From the NCBI GenBank assembly GCA_030765065.1, contig CM060980.1, positions 66,448,364-66,512,363 on the forward strand: DNA of 64,000 nucleotides, written 5' to 3'. This document shows, piece after piece, positions 11,576 through 23,355 of the stretch. The position numbers and the translations under genes were made by a program. The DNA is from Deroplatys truncata. Lineage: Eukaryota; Arthropoda; Insecta; Mantodea; Mantidae. The stretch's first letter is position 1; the number at the start of each line of letters is the position of its first letter. The notes below the pieces were generated by a model. It was not told where the DNA came from, ran no database searches, and saw only the letters and a list, made by a program, of their open reading frames with translations.

Positions 11576-12881
11576 CGGGTAGAGGTAAATGAAATAAATT
11601 AATCGGCATTCGATTTTAAGGTACCCACGTAACGTCGGAGAACCAGTTGGTAATTTGGATTACATGCATTTTAGTTCTGGCATGCGGTGTTTCGTATTCA
11701 TAAGTAAAAGCGTGAACTAAGAACCAGTATGCCTTTCCCCGCGATAAATCTGAAAAGTTCTGCTTATAAGATTTATTGTAAAACACTGAATTGTTTCAAA
11801 CTCATGGCTGGCAGCCACAAAACAGTTTGTGAATTCTGATATCCTAGCATCCATACACAGAATCTCAGACATATGCAATGGAAATTAATAATAAGAAAAT
11901 GCACAACTTTCAAAGCATACCTAAAGGTATGGCTGGATTCTTATCCTGGATAAATTCACTACCTGTGAAGTCCATTAATTACTGTTTTGACTTTAAAACT
12001 GCAATACAAAGTTATAGTCGCAAATAAAAATATGTATCCAAATAGATGGCACAGGAAGGTAGCTATATTACTAACGGCTCATATCCACCATTTACGTAAC
12101 TCTAGGTGGACCAAGCTTTTTTCTTTGGTGACAAGTTGAACCAACGGAAGACTGAATAATGTTATATTTTACCCTTATGGTTGTATTTATAATTTTTGCG
12201 TAAGTATTAGTTGTCTATAAAGTGAAGTAAGTAAGAAATATTGCAAATTAAGAAACAAATATACATTTTGATAATATATATTTTCGTGAAGTATTTTTAT
12301 ATCTTGAAAATTATCAAATTAAATTAATTGCTGAAAGTTGTTGCAATCCCGGCTTTTCACGTATTACATTTGCAACAGGTGATTACTCTGTATTCACTCT
12401 TAAGCTGATCCGCGCCAAAACAAATCCCAGGTGAACAGTGTACCTTTATAATGTATTCTTCCGCCATTTGCGCTAGAAATACTGTCACACTTTCAGATCA
12501 TGTGGCGAGTACACGCGCCACGTAGTGCAAAAGAACACAGCCCTTATTTCGACAACTTAAACGGTGACTAGCATATTCTGTTAGGGCTTAAAGGGATAAT
12601 ATTGATAGTTAAAACAAAGTAAACGTTTTCACATACAATAATAGTTAATTCTAAAAGAAATTAGCGAAAAATAAAGTAACAGGTGTGCCTTTTCTTACAT
12701 CTATTTGCTCTCTGGAAGCGACATTTTATCAACTGTTGGCGGCACGTTTTAAAAAAGAAAATTGCATTCTCAAAACGGCTACATTCTTACATTGGGTATT
12801 TCACACGCTTCCCCCCCCCCAAGTGTAACCTCTTTTCCCGTTTCAGATTTTTCTTTACGAGCACTGTTTGTACTTGCAGTC
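11576..12881. other. Unassigned stretch, including one arm of a distant inverted repeat
   Basis: No coding or element signature is clear. Positions 12388-12429 are an inverted, imperfect match to 13562-13612 (see findings). A 10-base C run lies at about 12811. Confidence 0.45.
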
Positions 12882-13149
12882 TAAAATTAAATTGAGTTTT
12901 ATTTATAGATGCTCTTTAACTGTGATCATTAGCGTCCCATTCTATTAGGGCGTGAAAGACCGATAATTTTGCTCAGATGCCTCTTTATCAGGCTTGAGGT
13001 TCTTTTACATGCCGTAAATCTACTTCTCTTCCGAAATAAGCCTTGCTAAGGATTTTTACGCCCGAAAAAATCCATCCCCCCACAGGTTTTAAATCCACGA
13101 CCTCGGGAACTAGAGGCTAGCGTGGTAACCACTACACCACGGGAACGAG
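12882..13149 (-). mobile_element. tRNA-derived SINE, family A, copy 1
   Basis: It is the reverse complement of the unit at 22714-23000. The tRNA-like head (CCCGTGGTGTAGTGGTTACC on the minus strand, an A box) lies at the right end. The body holds CGGGCGTAAAAATCC and TTTCACGCCC, and the AT-rich tail (AATAAAACTCAATTTAATTT) lies at the left end. Polymerase III promoters in the head would drive transcription. Confidence 0.8.
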
Positions 13150-16100
13150 TTATAGATGTAGTCGAAACGCCGATGAATTCAGAAGATAATTTCACTATTC
13201 TTTCACGGAAAGTGTTGAATACTTCTCACATTACTTATAATAAACATTGAAGACTATCTTTTTTCACCACTAGTCATTGGTTTGCCCGGCTTATACTTTA
13301 CGTAATTCGACGAAAACAAAAGAGCAAACTCGCCGTTCTCCACGATACTAAACAGAAACTGCTGGTCTCTGGTTGTAAATAATATTCTACGATGTCAGGT
13401 GAAGCATACGAATTGAATGTTGGCACTTATAGTTCTGTTTAACGGTATAAATCAGCGCTAAATAAAACCTTAGGTGTTTCTATAGAATATTATATTATTT
13501 AAGGATAAATTAGCATGGGACTACTCTCCTGTGCGCATTGCTACGGTGTTGTACCACGTGCACTGGTCGAATTTGTATGTTTTGCCGCGGATCAATCTAA
13601 GAGTGAATACAGTTTAGGTACATAAACCCTTCTACGTTTAGTCACATACTTCACAATTTTTAAATTTGCACTGTTGTTGTTATCAGTAATATTCCTATCA
13701 TTTTCACTGTCACTGAAGTGCATTCAGTACGTTCTGCGTCAACATCATTATTACCATTATCATAATCGCAGTCCATGTCTTCAATCTGATGAACTTCATC
13801 TTGTGTACACTCATAAAAATATCATAACTTTCTTCCTTGTGATGTTCTAAATGCTTAGTTCTAAATAAATGTTTCCGATTCTCTTTATATATTATATAAT
13901 TATCTGCTCGTATTTCTGAATTATACGCGGTCGGAGGCAGAATAGCACTGTTTATAAAATGAGTTTTCAGCCCATGCAGCAATGCCAACAATGCAGTATA
14001 GTAAGTCCATTGTTACAACATATGTGTGTAGTTTCGAACAATAAGAACATTGTTGTAACATATGTTTATAATTTCAAATAAAAAAGACTGGTAAAGTTGG
14101 ACCAAGTTGTGATTACTTCGAAATTTAGTTCCATATAATTATGTTTTCAACCAAAAAACCTGATTGTCTTTATTGAATCGTTAACTTTACACTATTTCTG
14201 ACACAAAATGAGAACACTATGGTCTGAAAATGTTGTATAATATAACAGTAATAGTGTGGACATAAATTGACCCTGCCTTGGTCCGTCTAGGGTTAATCAG
14301 GTAGCACAAGAAGGAGAATACTCAACTATATCAATCTGTCAGACTTGCACTGGCACCTGTACTCACAGAAAATAAATATCCAAGTCTCCGAAATGTCCAA
14401 ATCCCGATTAAATAATTCGCAATAAAAATAGATGGCGTAGCAAGACCATTCATCATTCATCAGTAAATTACCCTGAATTACTTAAGCAAATTGTACTGGA
14501 AGATTACTTTGCAACTACGCCCATGACTGGCATTCACATGCATCACGCGTACAAGAGAACCTACAGAATAGGCATCATATTGTTTAATCGATATTAATTA
14601 AGAAAGCAAGACTGACTCAGCGGTCAAGTGGTCAGACATCTGGCCTCGCAATCCAAAAGTTTTCGTTGGGGTAAGGAACTTTTATTAACTCGAATCATTT
14701 ATCTACTACCCTTAGAATCCTAAAATATGAATGTGGGAATCAATGGGAAAGTGTTTTATGTTAAAACTCTATAACATTAACAAAATACAACTCATCGAGT
14801 TATAATTACAGTCAAATGTTTCTGTCAGAGTCTCCGATTGAAAGTTAAACAGAGATGTATACACTAAACACAAAAGAAAAGAAATAAGTAAATAAGCCTC
14901 TATTTGGGCGCGGAAAATGAAGCAAATGTACTTAATAATATTATGCGTTTTTCCAAAACATAAACATTTGTGTTATTTTTAGTACAATAATGATAATGAT
15001 AATGTGATGGTAAGTACCAATTGAAGTAATAAACCAAACTAAACATAATACATGTGAAAACACTTATTAATCATTTCCATGTCCAATCTACTAAAATGGT
15101 AATTTGGCTGTGTCTGAAAACGATTTATAGCAATAACTTTAACGATCTAAAACTAAGTAAAAGAACGCTACATGAAAATATAAAATCTACTGCTAAATTT
15201 ACATATTAAAATAAATGCTGTGTGTTTAGTTTTGTGTATGCATTAATTAATTAATGCGCGTGCGCAGAATTTTACTCTTCACATGAAATTAGTCATGCAA
15301 CACCAGGTACTAAACAAACGTTTCTCAAATGCTGTTCTCTCAATAGATCACTAAGTGAGAGGGCTGGGGTAATTTCATTCCATTGTTGATAACAAGATGA
15401 TGGAGGCATCAGTGATAGTGCAGTTAGCATCCTACAGCTGTATCCACCTGCGTATTTATGATGTTCTGTCAACTGCACAGCTGTAATTCCATCATGCAGT
15501 CGACTATCTGCTCAGTAACGCCGCTAATTGTGTTGGAGACTAGCCGAATGAGCATAAGCGATTAATTCGATCAGGAGTAAGCAGTGGCATAATTGTCAAC
15601 CACGTGTTGAGCGAATTGCATATTAATAGTTCGTGTTATAAGGCATTTCATATCAGCACAGATGAGGACAAAGGGTCTGCTTCCGTAGTAGGAATGAAAC
15701 AATACAACATATGCGTTTCATTCTACACCGGGTGGAAAATGTGTAGCTGTTATCCTGTTAGCATGAAAAGCTCTTAAACCATTTTAGTTTCTGAACGCTT
15801 ATTTCAGGAAATTTTTAAAAAGTCTTTGGAAGATAGTGTGTTTTCAGTGAAAGTTGAATTTTATGCATTAACTGCTTGCAAAATTACCTACCTACATGTT
15901 TTGTCCGTTTTACTGCACGTATGAGCATGAACTATATAAAATCCTTTAAATTTTTTATATATTTATCATTGCAGATTTGGGGTATAATCATATTTGATAG
16001 CTGAATTTTACCATTAAAATCTTACCAGGGTACTTACTTTTTATTTGTTACTATTTTCTTACTATTTAACTCACGCAGCAGATAAATATGAGCTGGCAGT

Positions 16101-16850
16101 ATTGATTGTTTAAGGTCAACAATCACCTGTGAATAATCAATCGTCTTTTCGCCGTAAGGTGGGTGACCTTGCCACTGGAACCACCATGTTCACTAGCTAT
16201 TATTAAAGTATTAATTTTATTTTCGCGTAAGTACTACTATTTCCATTATTTACTATCTTTGAAAAGAAATTGCCTGGAATACACATGCGTTAAGTGCACT
16301 GGGGAATCTCAGAAGTAGAAAATGCTTGACTTCTTCTACTACTTCCAAACTCTTTCTCCTTCTCCAAGGGTGCAATTACAACACTTGTATCGCAATATAC
16401 TGTCCCACACTCTTCGTAGCAATCAGTACATTCAAGATAAATCTTAATGAAGTACACAATAAAACAGAAGCTGATGTATGCTTTTTGTTCTCCTCGCTTC
16501 CTTCCTTTGTATTTTGTTTTTAACAAATCCTTATTTACGCTATAGTTACGATCTTGCAACACGGGCTGGATTCCGAGCTATATGCAGTTGCATGTTTTTA
16601 TTGATTTCGCATATTGAAAAGATAAAACTACATATTTGCCGATATTTTTAATTTCGAATCAGTCAATTTTATTTTGCATAAAGGCATATTTCGAGGGTTC
16701 TTTCTTTTAAATGTATAGATACTTTTATTTTGCATGCTTTAATACATATATTTGCGTTTTTCCCCTATTTCTACCAATTTATTATCTAATGTGAACATTG
16801 CTGATAAAATAATAATCATGTAAAAAATTCCATGAGAAATATAACACCAA
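13150..16850. other. Long AT-rich stretch with no supportable gene
   Basis: Simple (GATAAT)-like repeats occur near 14989-15005. A weak tRNA-like phrase (GACTCAGCGGTCAAGTGGTC) lies near 14612-14632 with no matching T-arm. Open frames here are short, and none shows a motif I recognise. Confidence 0.5.
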
Positions 16851-16960
16851 TTGATAAAATATTAAAATCTTCCGGGTTGGCAGGCCGTGGTATAAGGAAA
16901 CAAATAATTTTACCCTTAGACCACGACCTTCCAGCCCGGAAGATTTTAATATTTTATCAA
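16851..16960. repeat. Near-perfect 41-bp inverted repeat (hairpin)
   Basis: Arms 16851-16891 and 16920-16960 are inverted copies with three mismatches, separated by a 28-base loop. Both begin TTGATAAAATATTAAAATCT on their own strand and contain a GC-rich inner part near TTCCGGG. It is probably a small foldback element or MITE remnant. Confidence 0.85.
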
Positions 16961-18316
16961 TTAACTCCGGCCGTGAAAGCCTTCGCACTTATAGCACTTA
17001 TTGTTGAGGACGTTAAATTGCTGCGACAACTACTTCTCGCTATTACGTTCTGATTAAGTAGAATCAAATCCTTAAACACCTGCGACAATGAAGTCACGTG
17101 GCGTGTAACGTTTCATTTTCAACAAGAGGTTATCCAATCTTGCAGCAAATCCAAGTGAGAAGAAGTGTGTGATCGAACTGCTTTAAGTTTATCCGCCGAC
17201 ATGCCGAAAGAAAAAAATAGCAAACAGGATTTATTAAAGAAATGGGTTCTGAAGATAGTACTGGTGGGAAAATAGTCTGCTGTGCAATATATTAAAAACA
17301 GGTAAGTTTTTGGTTATCTAATAACTTGGCAATCATTTCTTTTATCTTTATTAGATTCTTGGTAACTTTTCAGAAATTAACCTCATTAATGGCAATATGA
17401 GCCAATTATAATTTATTAGTTTTATTTGTTACGGTGTAGAATTAGTGAGATTCATTTTTATGTGTCAGGTGCCGTGTGAAGAGATTTCAGCTCCAACAAC
17501 ATAAAGCAACAGCTCAACATCGCAACCGAACAATTGAAGAGGAGAGTCAGGAGAGTCTTATTCCATATATGTTCCGCTCTGGGCCAAAAAAAAAGTGAAT
17601 TTCATAAAGACTTATGCGAAACTATGGTTGCTGCCAACTTGCCTTGGCGGTCTTTGAATAGCACAGTTTTTAGACAATTTCTAGAAAAATACACCAACAG
17701 AAATATCCCTGACGAATCAACCCGAAAGGTCTAGCTTCAAGGATTGATTCAAGGATCAAAACTCAATGAGTTTTGCTTTTTATCATTTTATCCTGACGTC
17801 ATAAGGAAAATATAATGTAATAAAAATGTTTTAAAATGACTCAAATAATTAGGTATTTCGAAATTGTTTCAGGTTATCGATAACATCACGGAAGATATGA
17901 GCAATAATTTTGTATGGATTGGGATTGATGAGGCAACCGATGCAGAGGGACGCTATATAGTTAATATATTAACTGGCAAACTTTGTCCAGATGGCCCATC
18001 GAATCCACATTTGCTTGTCACAAAAGAGACGTAAAGTAAATTTTCAAACTATAGCAAAGTTTGCAAATTATTCCATTCGTAAGTAGAATATAATTTTTTT
18101 TACAGGGGTGGATCTAGAATCTGCTCCACCCAGGGCAAGAATGGAGTTTTGCACCCCCTTATGCCGCCATTCTGTTCCATACAAAAAAAATATGTTTAAT
18201 CTTCTATTTCCCATTAATGAAAATTACACAATACCATTTTTCCAATAACAATTTATTTTACAATTATTGCCACTAATTTTTAGTGTTTTAATTGTTATTT
18301 TATTTAATTATAAATA

Positions 18317-19560
18317 CGAGGGTCATTTCAAAAGTTCCGCACACTGTAAGAAAGAAGCAAAGAAAATAATTTATTTTACAAAATACCTTTACAGGCCTTC
18401 AATATAATCCCCATTCTTGCTTATGATAGCTTCCCAATATTTTGGCGAATTCTGTATTCCGGATAGGGCACCCACGTTGTTCAGCTGCCTGATTAGTTGG
18501 GTCACCTCACTGAAAGCTTCATCAATTGTATCAAAACGTTTTCCATGAAGTGGTTCCTTCAATTTGGGAAACAAATCAGTCTGGGGGCTCATATCGGGAT
18601 GTTTGGTGGGTGGGGAAGTATTAACCATCCATATTTGTCGACCATTTCTCTCACTGGTAGGGCAATATGCGGTCTTGCATTATTGTACAAAATGAGGACA
18701 CCAGCTACAAGCATGTCAGGGCTTTTTGACGAATTTTCGGGTGCAAAACATTTTGCAGAAACAGCTTGTAGTACGTGCCTATTATAGACATCCCCTGGCA
18801 CATTATTTGTAGCTATGGCTCCATTCATGTCATACTCAAAGATCATCACCAGTTTCACCTTTGATTGTTGGCGGCGGAGTTTTTTCGGTAACTTTTCCAT
18901 TGTGACGACTGAGACTTCAATTCTGACTCAAAATCTCGTGTTCAGGTTTCATCAAGTGCAACAATCCTTTTCTGAAACTGTTCTCCTTCTGCTCTATAAC
19001 GTTGAAGCAATTCTTCCGCGATTCTTTTGCGACCTGCTTTCTGCTCTTCACTCAAATCATGTGGAACCCATCTGGCAGCAACGTTTCTTATTTTTAACTT
19101 TTCAATAATGATTCTGTAAACTGATGTGAGGAAATTCTTGGCCTCATATGCAATTTCCTCACTGTTTTTCTCGATCCTTTCTCAAAATGCCATTAATAAT
19201 AATCTGAGAGGCGTAGTCTGTTGCAGTTGATGGCCTTCCACTTCTTTGGTGGGTCGTTAATGCTTACCCGACCTTCATGGAAACGAGCATATCACAGTGA
19301 TATTGTGCTACGGATCCACTACAGTTGACTACACTATTCCTATACACCTCTCTTAAAGCGTTGTAAATTTCAATTGGGTTCTTTCCACGTAGGGATTCGA
19401 TTTTGATGGAACGCTGATCACTATGTGTAATCTGACCTGACTCGGTTTCAGCTTCCATTTTAAAACTGAATTACTCACGACACAGCCACGTAAACCAGCA
19501 TACACATATACAACCGTCAAGCCTACTGACACACGACTGACAAATTTTAACTTGATCACG
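18317..19560 (-). mobile_element. Mariner element, right TIR missing, nested inside the CAGGGG element
   Basis: The left end CGAGGGTCATTTCAAAAGTT starts next to TA (18315-18316), as in mariner TIRs. No inverted partner is visible on the right side near 19560-19600, so that end is deleted or too diverged. The minus strand carries a degenerate transposase. Confidence 0.75.
18389..19458 (-). pseudogene. Mariner transposase pseudogene (DD34D type)
   Basis: The N-terminal piece at about 19264-19458 contains QRSIKIESLRGKNPIEIYNA, a helix-turn-helix region. The central piece at 18589-18900 contains RRQQSKVKLVMIFEYD and then ILYNNARPHIA, where the second catalytic Asp of the usual HDNARPH is replaced by Asn. 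The C-terminal piece at 18389-18628 contains SPQTDLFPKLKEPLHG, SGIQNSPKYWEAI and the terminal GDYIEGL. The three pieces are in different frames. The order and endings match mariner transposases of about 345 residues. The element is inactive. Confidence 0.85.
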
Positions 19561-21055
19561 CCACCGTAACGTAAGGTTTAATAAAAAAAAGTGAGATAAT
19601 ATCAAAATGATATAATCATAAAGGTTATTAAATAAGGACACTTCAAATTACCTAGGTATTTGAAAAAATAAAGAATATTAAATTAATTCCGTGCATGTGT
19701 CCATTATCAGAACAGCAATGAAAGGTGACAATGTGTATGTACTCCTTCCAAGGTCGTGGTGTGTCAATATTGACAACACGGTGTATTAGGCTCCATACAA
19801 AATCATCCATAAAACCAATTACATATTTCTATTGTGGAAATTAAGTTTAGTTCTTAACATGAAATGATTACTTTCAATAAGTTACCATTCATTACGTAGA
19901 TACATAATTGAATCTGGCGTAAAAACGTTTTCGGCTATTTGGCGCCCCTCTAACCCGACGCCTGGGGAAGACTGCCTTCCCCTAGATCCGTCCCGTATTC
20001 TTATATATCTTTAAGTTTTAATTTTGTTTGAGCAAACATTTATTTGGCAACTCTTTACAGGAATGTTGTTGCCAGGCGAGGATGCCGCAGATTGGGTGAT
20101 TTTGCTGGAGTCAGATGCAGCACCATACACACTAGTGTTGAAGGCTTTTTTCCCCGATATGATCCACCTAACGTGCTTGGCACATGGACGACACAGAATG
20201 CTGAAGAGGTCCGCAAATTGTTTCCATTAATCAACGAGCTGATTTCACAAACAAAAGTGGTGTTCGTTAAGGTACCTTGGAGTCCAGAAATATAAGGAGC
20301 AACTGCCTGAGTTTTCCCTGCCTCCAAAGTACTTCAGGCAACTGAAAGAGTAACTATTATCACTTTGTATTTTATATTTACTGTAGGCTTACCCATGTGT
20401 TGTTTTGACACATTTAACCTACTTCACGAGGGAATTAAAACCAATGTTTATACGATATTGTGTTTAAATCATTGGGGTGGTACCTTATACATTTGTTGCC
20501 TAATTAAGGCAACCCACCTTACATTTTTAAACTCAAGTTTAAGTGGGCAATTCAATAAACGTCCGTTACCATTACATATTTCTATAATTTACCCTAGGCG
20601 CAATTTGCGCCTTAGCGGGAGCGTACCGATGCAACCCGCAACATAAATTCGCTGCAAAATGAGCTGTCTTGTGCGACTGCCTACTTCTCCATAATACAGA
20701 ACAGTATAACCCTGTTGGAAAATATGGGCACTCCTCTAACAGAATCCCTTACAGTTGTGCAACACATTGAAAGCAGTTCCTGGATCACATAGTAAAGCAG
20801 TGACTGCAAAATTTAAGTTTGTGTTAATTTAAGTTTCCGGCTATAACAAAAGGTATCAAATTGCTGTCATTCTCAGTGTAAAATGTAAAACAATCACTAA
20901 AATTCAGAATATTTCTGCTTACAAATATGCAGCAGTCACGTCGTGTGATGTCGAGAGATCGTTCTCGGCATTTAAACAAATTCTGACAGATAAGAGAAGT
21001 TTAACAGTAGAAACTTAGAAAAATTGTTGCTTGTTTACTGTCATAAGAATTACAT

Positions 21056-22699
21056 GAATAACGATGAAAGTTAAAAAAAAATAAGTGTATAAATTCAAAT
21101 ATGTAATAAAATTAGTAGTCAATATATAAAAATAATAAGAATGTTGATAACCTGAAGACAACTACTAATGTAACACTTCAAATTATAAATCAAACAAACC
21201 TGAAATGTATTTTTCACTGAATATGCTTAACTTTCAGCGAAATTTCAACAGCTTTTACTGGATACTTGCATGCACGTTTTCGGGCTTTTAGTGCATAAAG
21301 TTCTGGGGTCCACTGATCATACACACGCCTCACACAGCTATGATATACATATCCTGCCGTTCGCTTATCTTCGTTATAAGTATTGTTACCAATATTCTAT
21401 GTAGTTTTCATTTCCATCCATTGCACTTTAAATACAAAATAAAATAGTCTAGTAGTCAGTTTTATTCAGTAAACCCTTGTTTATGCAATCATTTACTATT
21501 TTTATTACATTTACTTACATTTTTAAGTAAAAATAACCATTTTACTTGTTCTCGTGGAATGCTTTGATAAGTAGCTGAGCTTTCTTGCATGTTACAGCTG
21601 TAAAGTGCTGTAACCTACTTGGTTTTTGTGGTAGGTGTTTTGGTAAGCCCGTAAGTTAAAATGCTTAGTTTGTTTTTGTTTCATTTAAACCTAAATAAAT
21701 GTGCTTTGGCTTTAGTTAGTTTCATTAGCTTACAATTTAGCTGAAAATAAACGAAATGCAACCGGAACTTTGCAGTAGAAGGAACTGACTTTATCCTGGA
21801 AAGTGTTGTTTTTCCACCCAACTGCAAAGGGAAAGAGCGCTGTTGCCAAAGTTCTGCATTTCAAAGCGTTTTTCTACAAATTTATGAAAGAGAACAAAAG
21901 CATTCATAAACATTTTCAATGTACTCATCGAGTACTATCTCTGGTTTGAAGGATGACATTAATAACCCTTCCACTCGGCATACATGTAATAAAGTTATAA
22001 CCGAAAATTTTATGATAATTTTCATTTATGAGGCAAATAACCGATTTTAACGTGATGGGTTAGATGAGCACCAAAACAGCAAGCAGTATTTTATTCCACA
22101 AAAACTTGATATTAATATTTCATTGGAATACCTGAAGCCCATAAAAATAATTAGAAGTGTATAATTTAGGGATGTCATATTTTCAATTTCCTGTATACCA
22201 ACTAAGTAAATAAAATTCTATTTAAACCATAGTTTATTACGTGGGAACTAATAAAGAGAAACAGTTAAGCCATATCCGCAAAAGCAATGGTTAAGAGTTT
22301 CTGTATCATACTGTACCACGTGAGTGTTAAGAATATCCGATAAACCAACGTTGTCAGGAAAAGTATCCGGTGTCTGATCACGCGACCTCGTAGGCCACGC
22401 CAACTTGTAGCTATGCGTATAATCGAACCTCGGCCTTAAGCAGGAAAACGTCGATTCGATTCCGTCACGGTTTATCGGTCTTCTTTGCGTGTTGGGGTAC
22501 GACTAAGGGATGCTTGGGGTGAACGTTCAAGTGTCCGCCCTGGCAATCTTCAGTTCCTTTAATAAAAAGGTAAATAATTAATTGTACTGTTCCGTTTTGC
22601 TACTAACATTGCAATAAAAGTAAGTGAAAAAGGACGGTTCATCAAATCGGGACGGTTCCGAAAACTAAAGAAACTGTTCCGAAAGAAGAGTACACTCTT
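21056..22699. other. Unassigned AT-rich stretch
   Basis: I see no reading frame with motifs. Near 22370-22480 is a GC-richer patch with a weak tRNA-like T-arm (GATTCGATTCC), too degraded to call. Confidence 0.5.
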
Positions 22700-22713
22700 A
22701 ACTATTTTCTATG

Positions 22714-23000
22714 TCGTCCTCCGTGGACTAGTGGTACTCTAGTTCCCAAGGTCGCGGGTTCAAACCCGGCGGAGGGCGATGGATTTTTTCGGGCGTAAAA
22801 ATCCTTAGCATCGCTTCCTTCGTAAGGGAAGTAAAGCCGGTGGTCCCGTGTCGTAGATTTACGGCACGTAAAAGAACCTCAAGCCTGATAAAATGCCTCT
22901 GAGCAAAATTACCGGTCTTTCACGCCCAAAATAGAGTGGGACGCTAAGGACCATAGTAGTTAAAGAGCGTCCATAAATAAAACTCAATTTAATTTAATTT
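22714..23000 (+). mobile_element. tRNA-derived SINE, family A, intact copy with 14-bp target duplication
   Basis: The unit is flanked by perfect direct repeats AACTATTTTCTATG at 22700-22713 and 23001-23014. The head TCGTCCTCCGTGGACTAGTG and the B box GGTTCAAACCC (near 22760) mark a tRNA-derived polymerase III promoter. The body continues with GATGGATTTTTTCGGGCG and ends in the tail AATAAAACTCAATTTAATTT. The head is missing about 20 bases between the A and B boxes compared with the copies at 12.9 and 35.8 kb. The perfect duplication indicates a fairly young LINE-driven insertion. Confidence 0.93.
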
Positions 23001-23261
23001 AACTATTTTCTATGGAACTTAAATACCAAAACACCCAATGAAAGATGGAAGAGAAAGTTCTTCCGTACAGGTTAAATTGGTATTGAATAATATGGCTAGT
23101 TAATTAAAATTTTGTAGTGGCACTGTATGAGTTCACAATTTTAAACATGCGCTTGACTGGTATGATGTAATGTGTTTTCTTCTATTTTATAAACACACTA
23201 AGCATCTGCTCTCAAATACTGCACAGATTTCTCGAGCTCATCCAGTTAATGCTTTACATAA

Positions 23262-23268
23262 CAACAAC

Positions 23269-23348
<80 letters not shown>

Positions 23349-23355
23349 TAATAAT
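23262..23355. repeat. (AAT)n microsatellite
   Basis: A run of about 90 bases of AAT trinucleotides is interrupted by a few GAT units. Confidence 0.97.

Larger units (their letters stand above)
18103..19996. mobile_element. Non-autonomous hAT-type element with CAGGGGTGGATCTAG ends, in an intron
   Basis: The left end reads CAGGGGTGGATCTAG at 18103. The right end is its inverted counterpart, CCCTAGATCCGTCCC, ending near 19996. Such CAGGGG(C/T)GGATCTAG termini are typical of hAT-type non-autonomous elements (established knowledge). Both ends sit within about 75 bases of the hAT pseudogene's intron boundaries, so the element explains the swollen intron. No clear 8-bp target duplication remains. 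Outside the mariner at 18317 the interior is non-coding. Confidence 0.6.
17201..21055 (+). pseudogene. hAT-superfamily transposase-like gene with introns, decayed
   Basis: It begins MPKEKNSKQDLLKKWV at 17201. A BED-type zinc finger (VCC...QHKATAQH) spans an intron at 17302-17468 with GTAAGT donor and GTGTCAG acceptor. Exon 2 (17469 to about 17728) holds SEFHKDLCETMVAANLP and RNIPDEST. Exon 3 (17873-18030, acceptor GTTTCAG, donor GTAAAG) holds WIGIDEATDAEGRY. A 2-kb intron swollen by nested insertions follows. About 20033-20330 holds SDAAPYT and LTCLAHGRHR, the hAT catalytic-core motifs. About 20660-20790 is a weaker helical segment. About 20920-21055 is the C-terminal dimerisation domain with SCDVERSFSAFKQILTDKRS. 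Stops and frame changes occur in exon 1, in exon 2 (an A run near 17588), after about 20200, and near 21017. Similar CGGBP1-like hAT proteins are common in insect genomes. Retained introns exclude a processed copy. Confidence 0.82.

Noticed and set aside
13710-13991. 93-codon minus-strand frame
   Set aside because: It has low-complexity, Met/Ile-rich ends and no motif; treated as chance.
14612-14670. tRNA-like A-box phrase
   Set aside because: There is no matching T-arm or B box downstream and no second copy.
16782-17053. Two opposite frames both containing DKILKSSGL
   Set aside because: The palindrome at 16851-16960 produces the same peptide on both strands.
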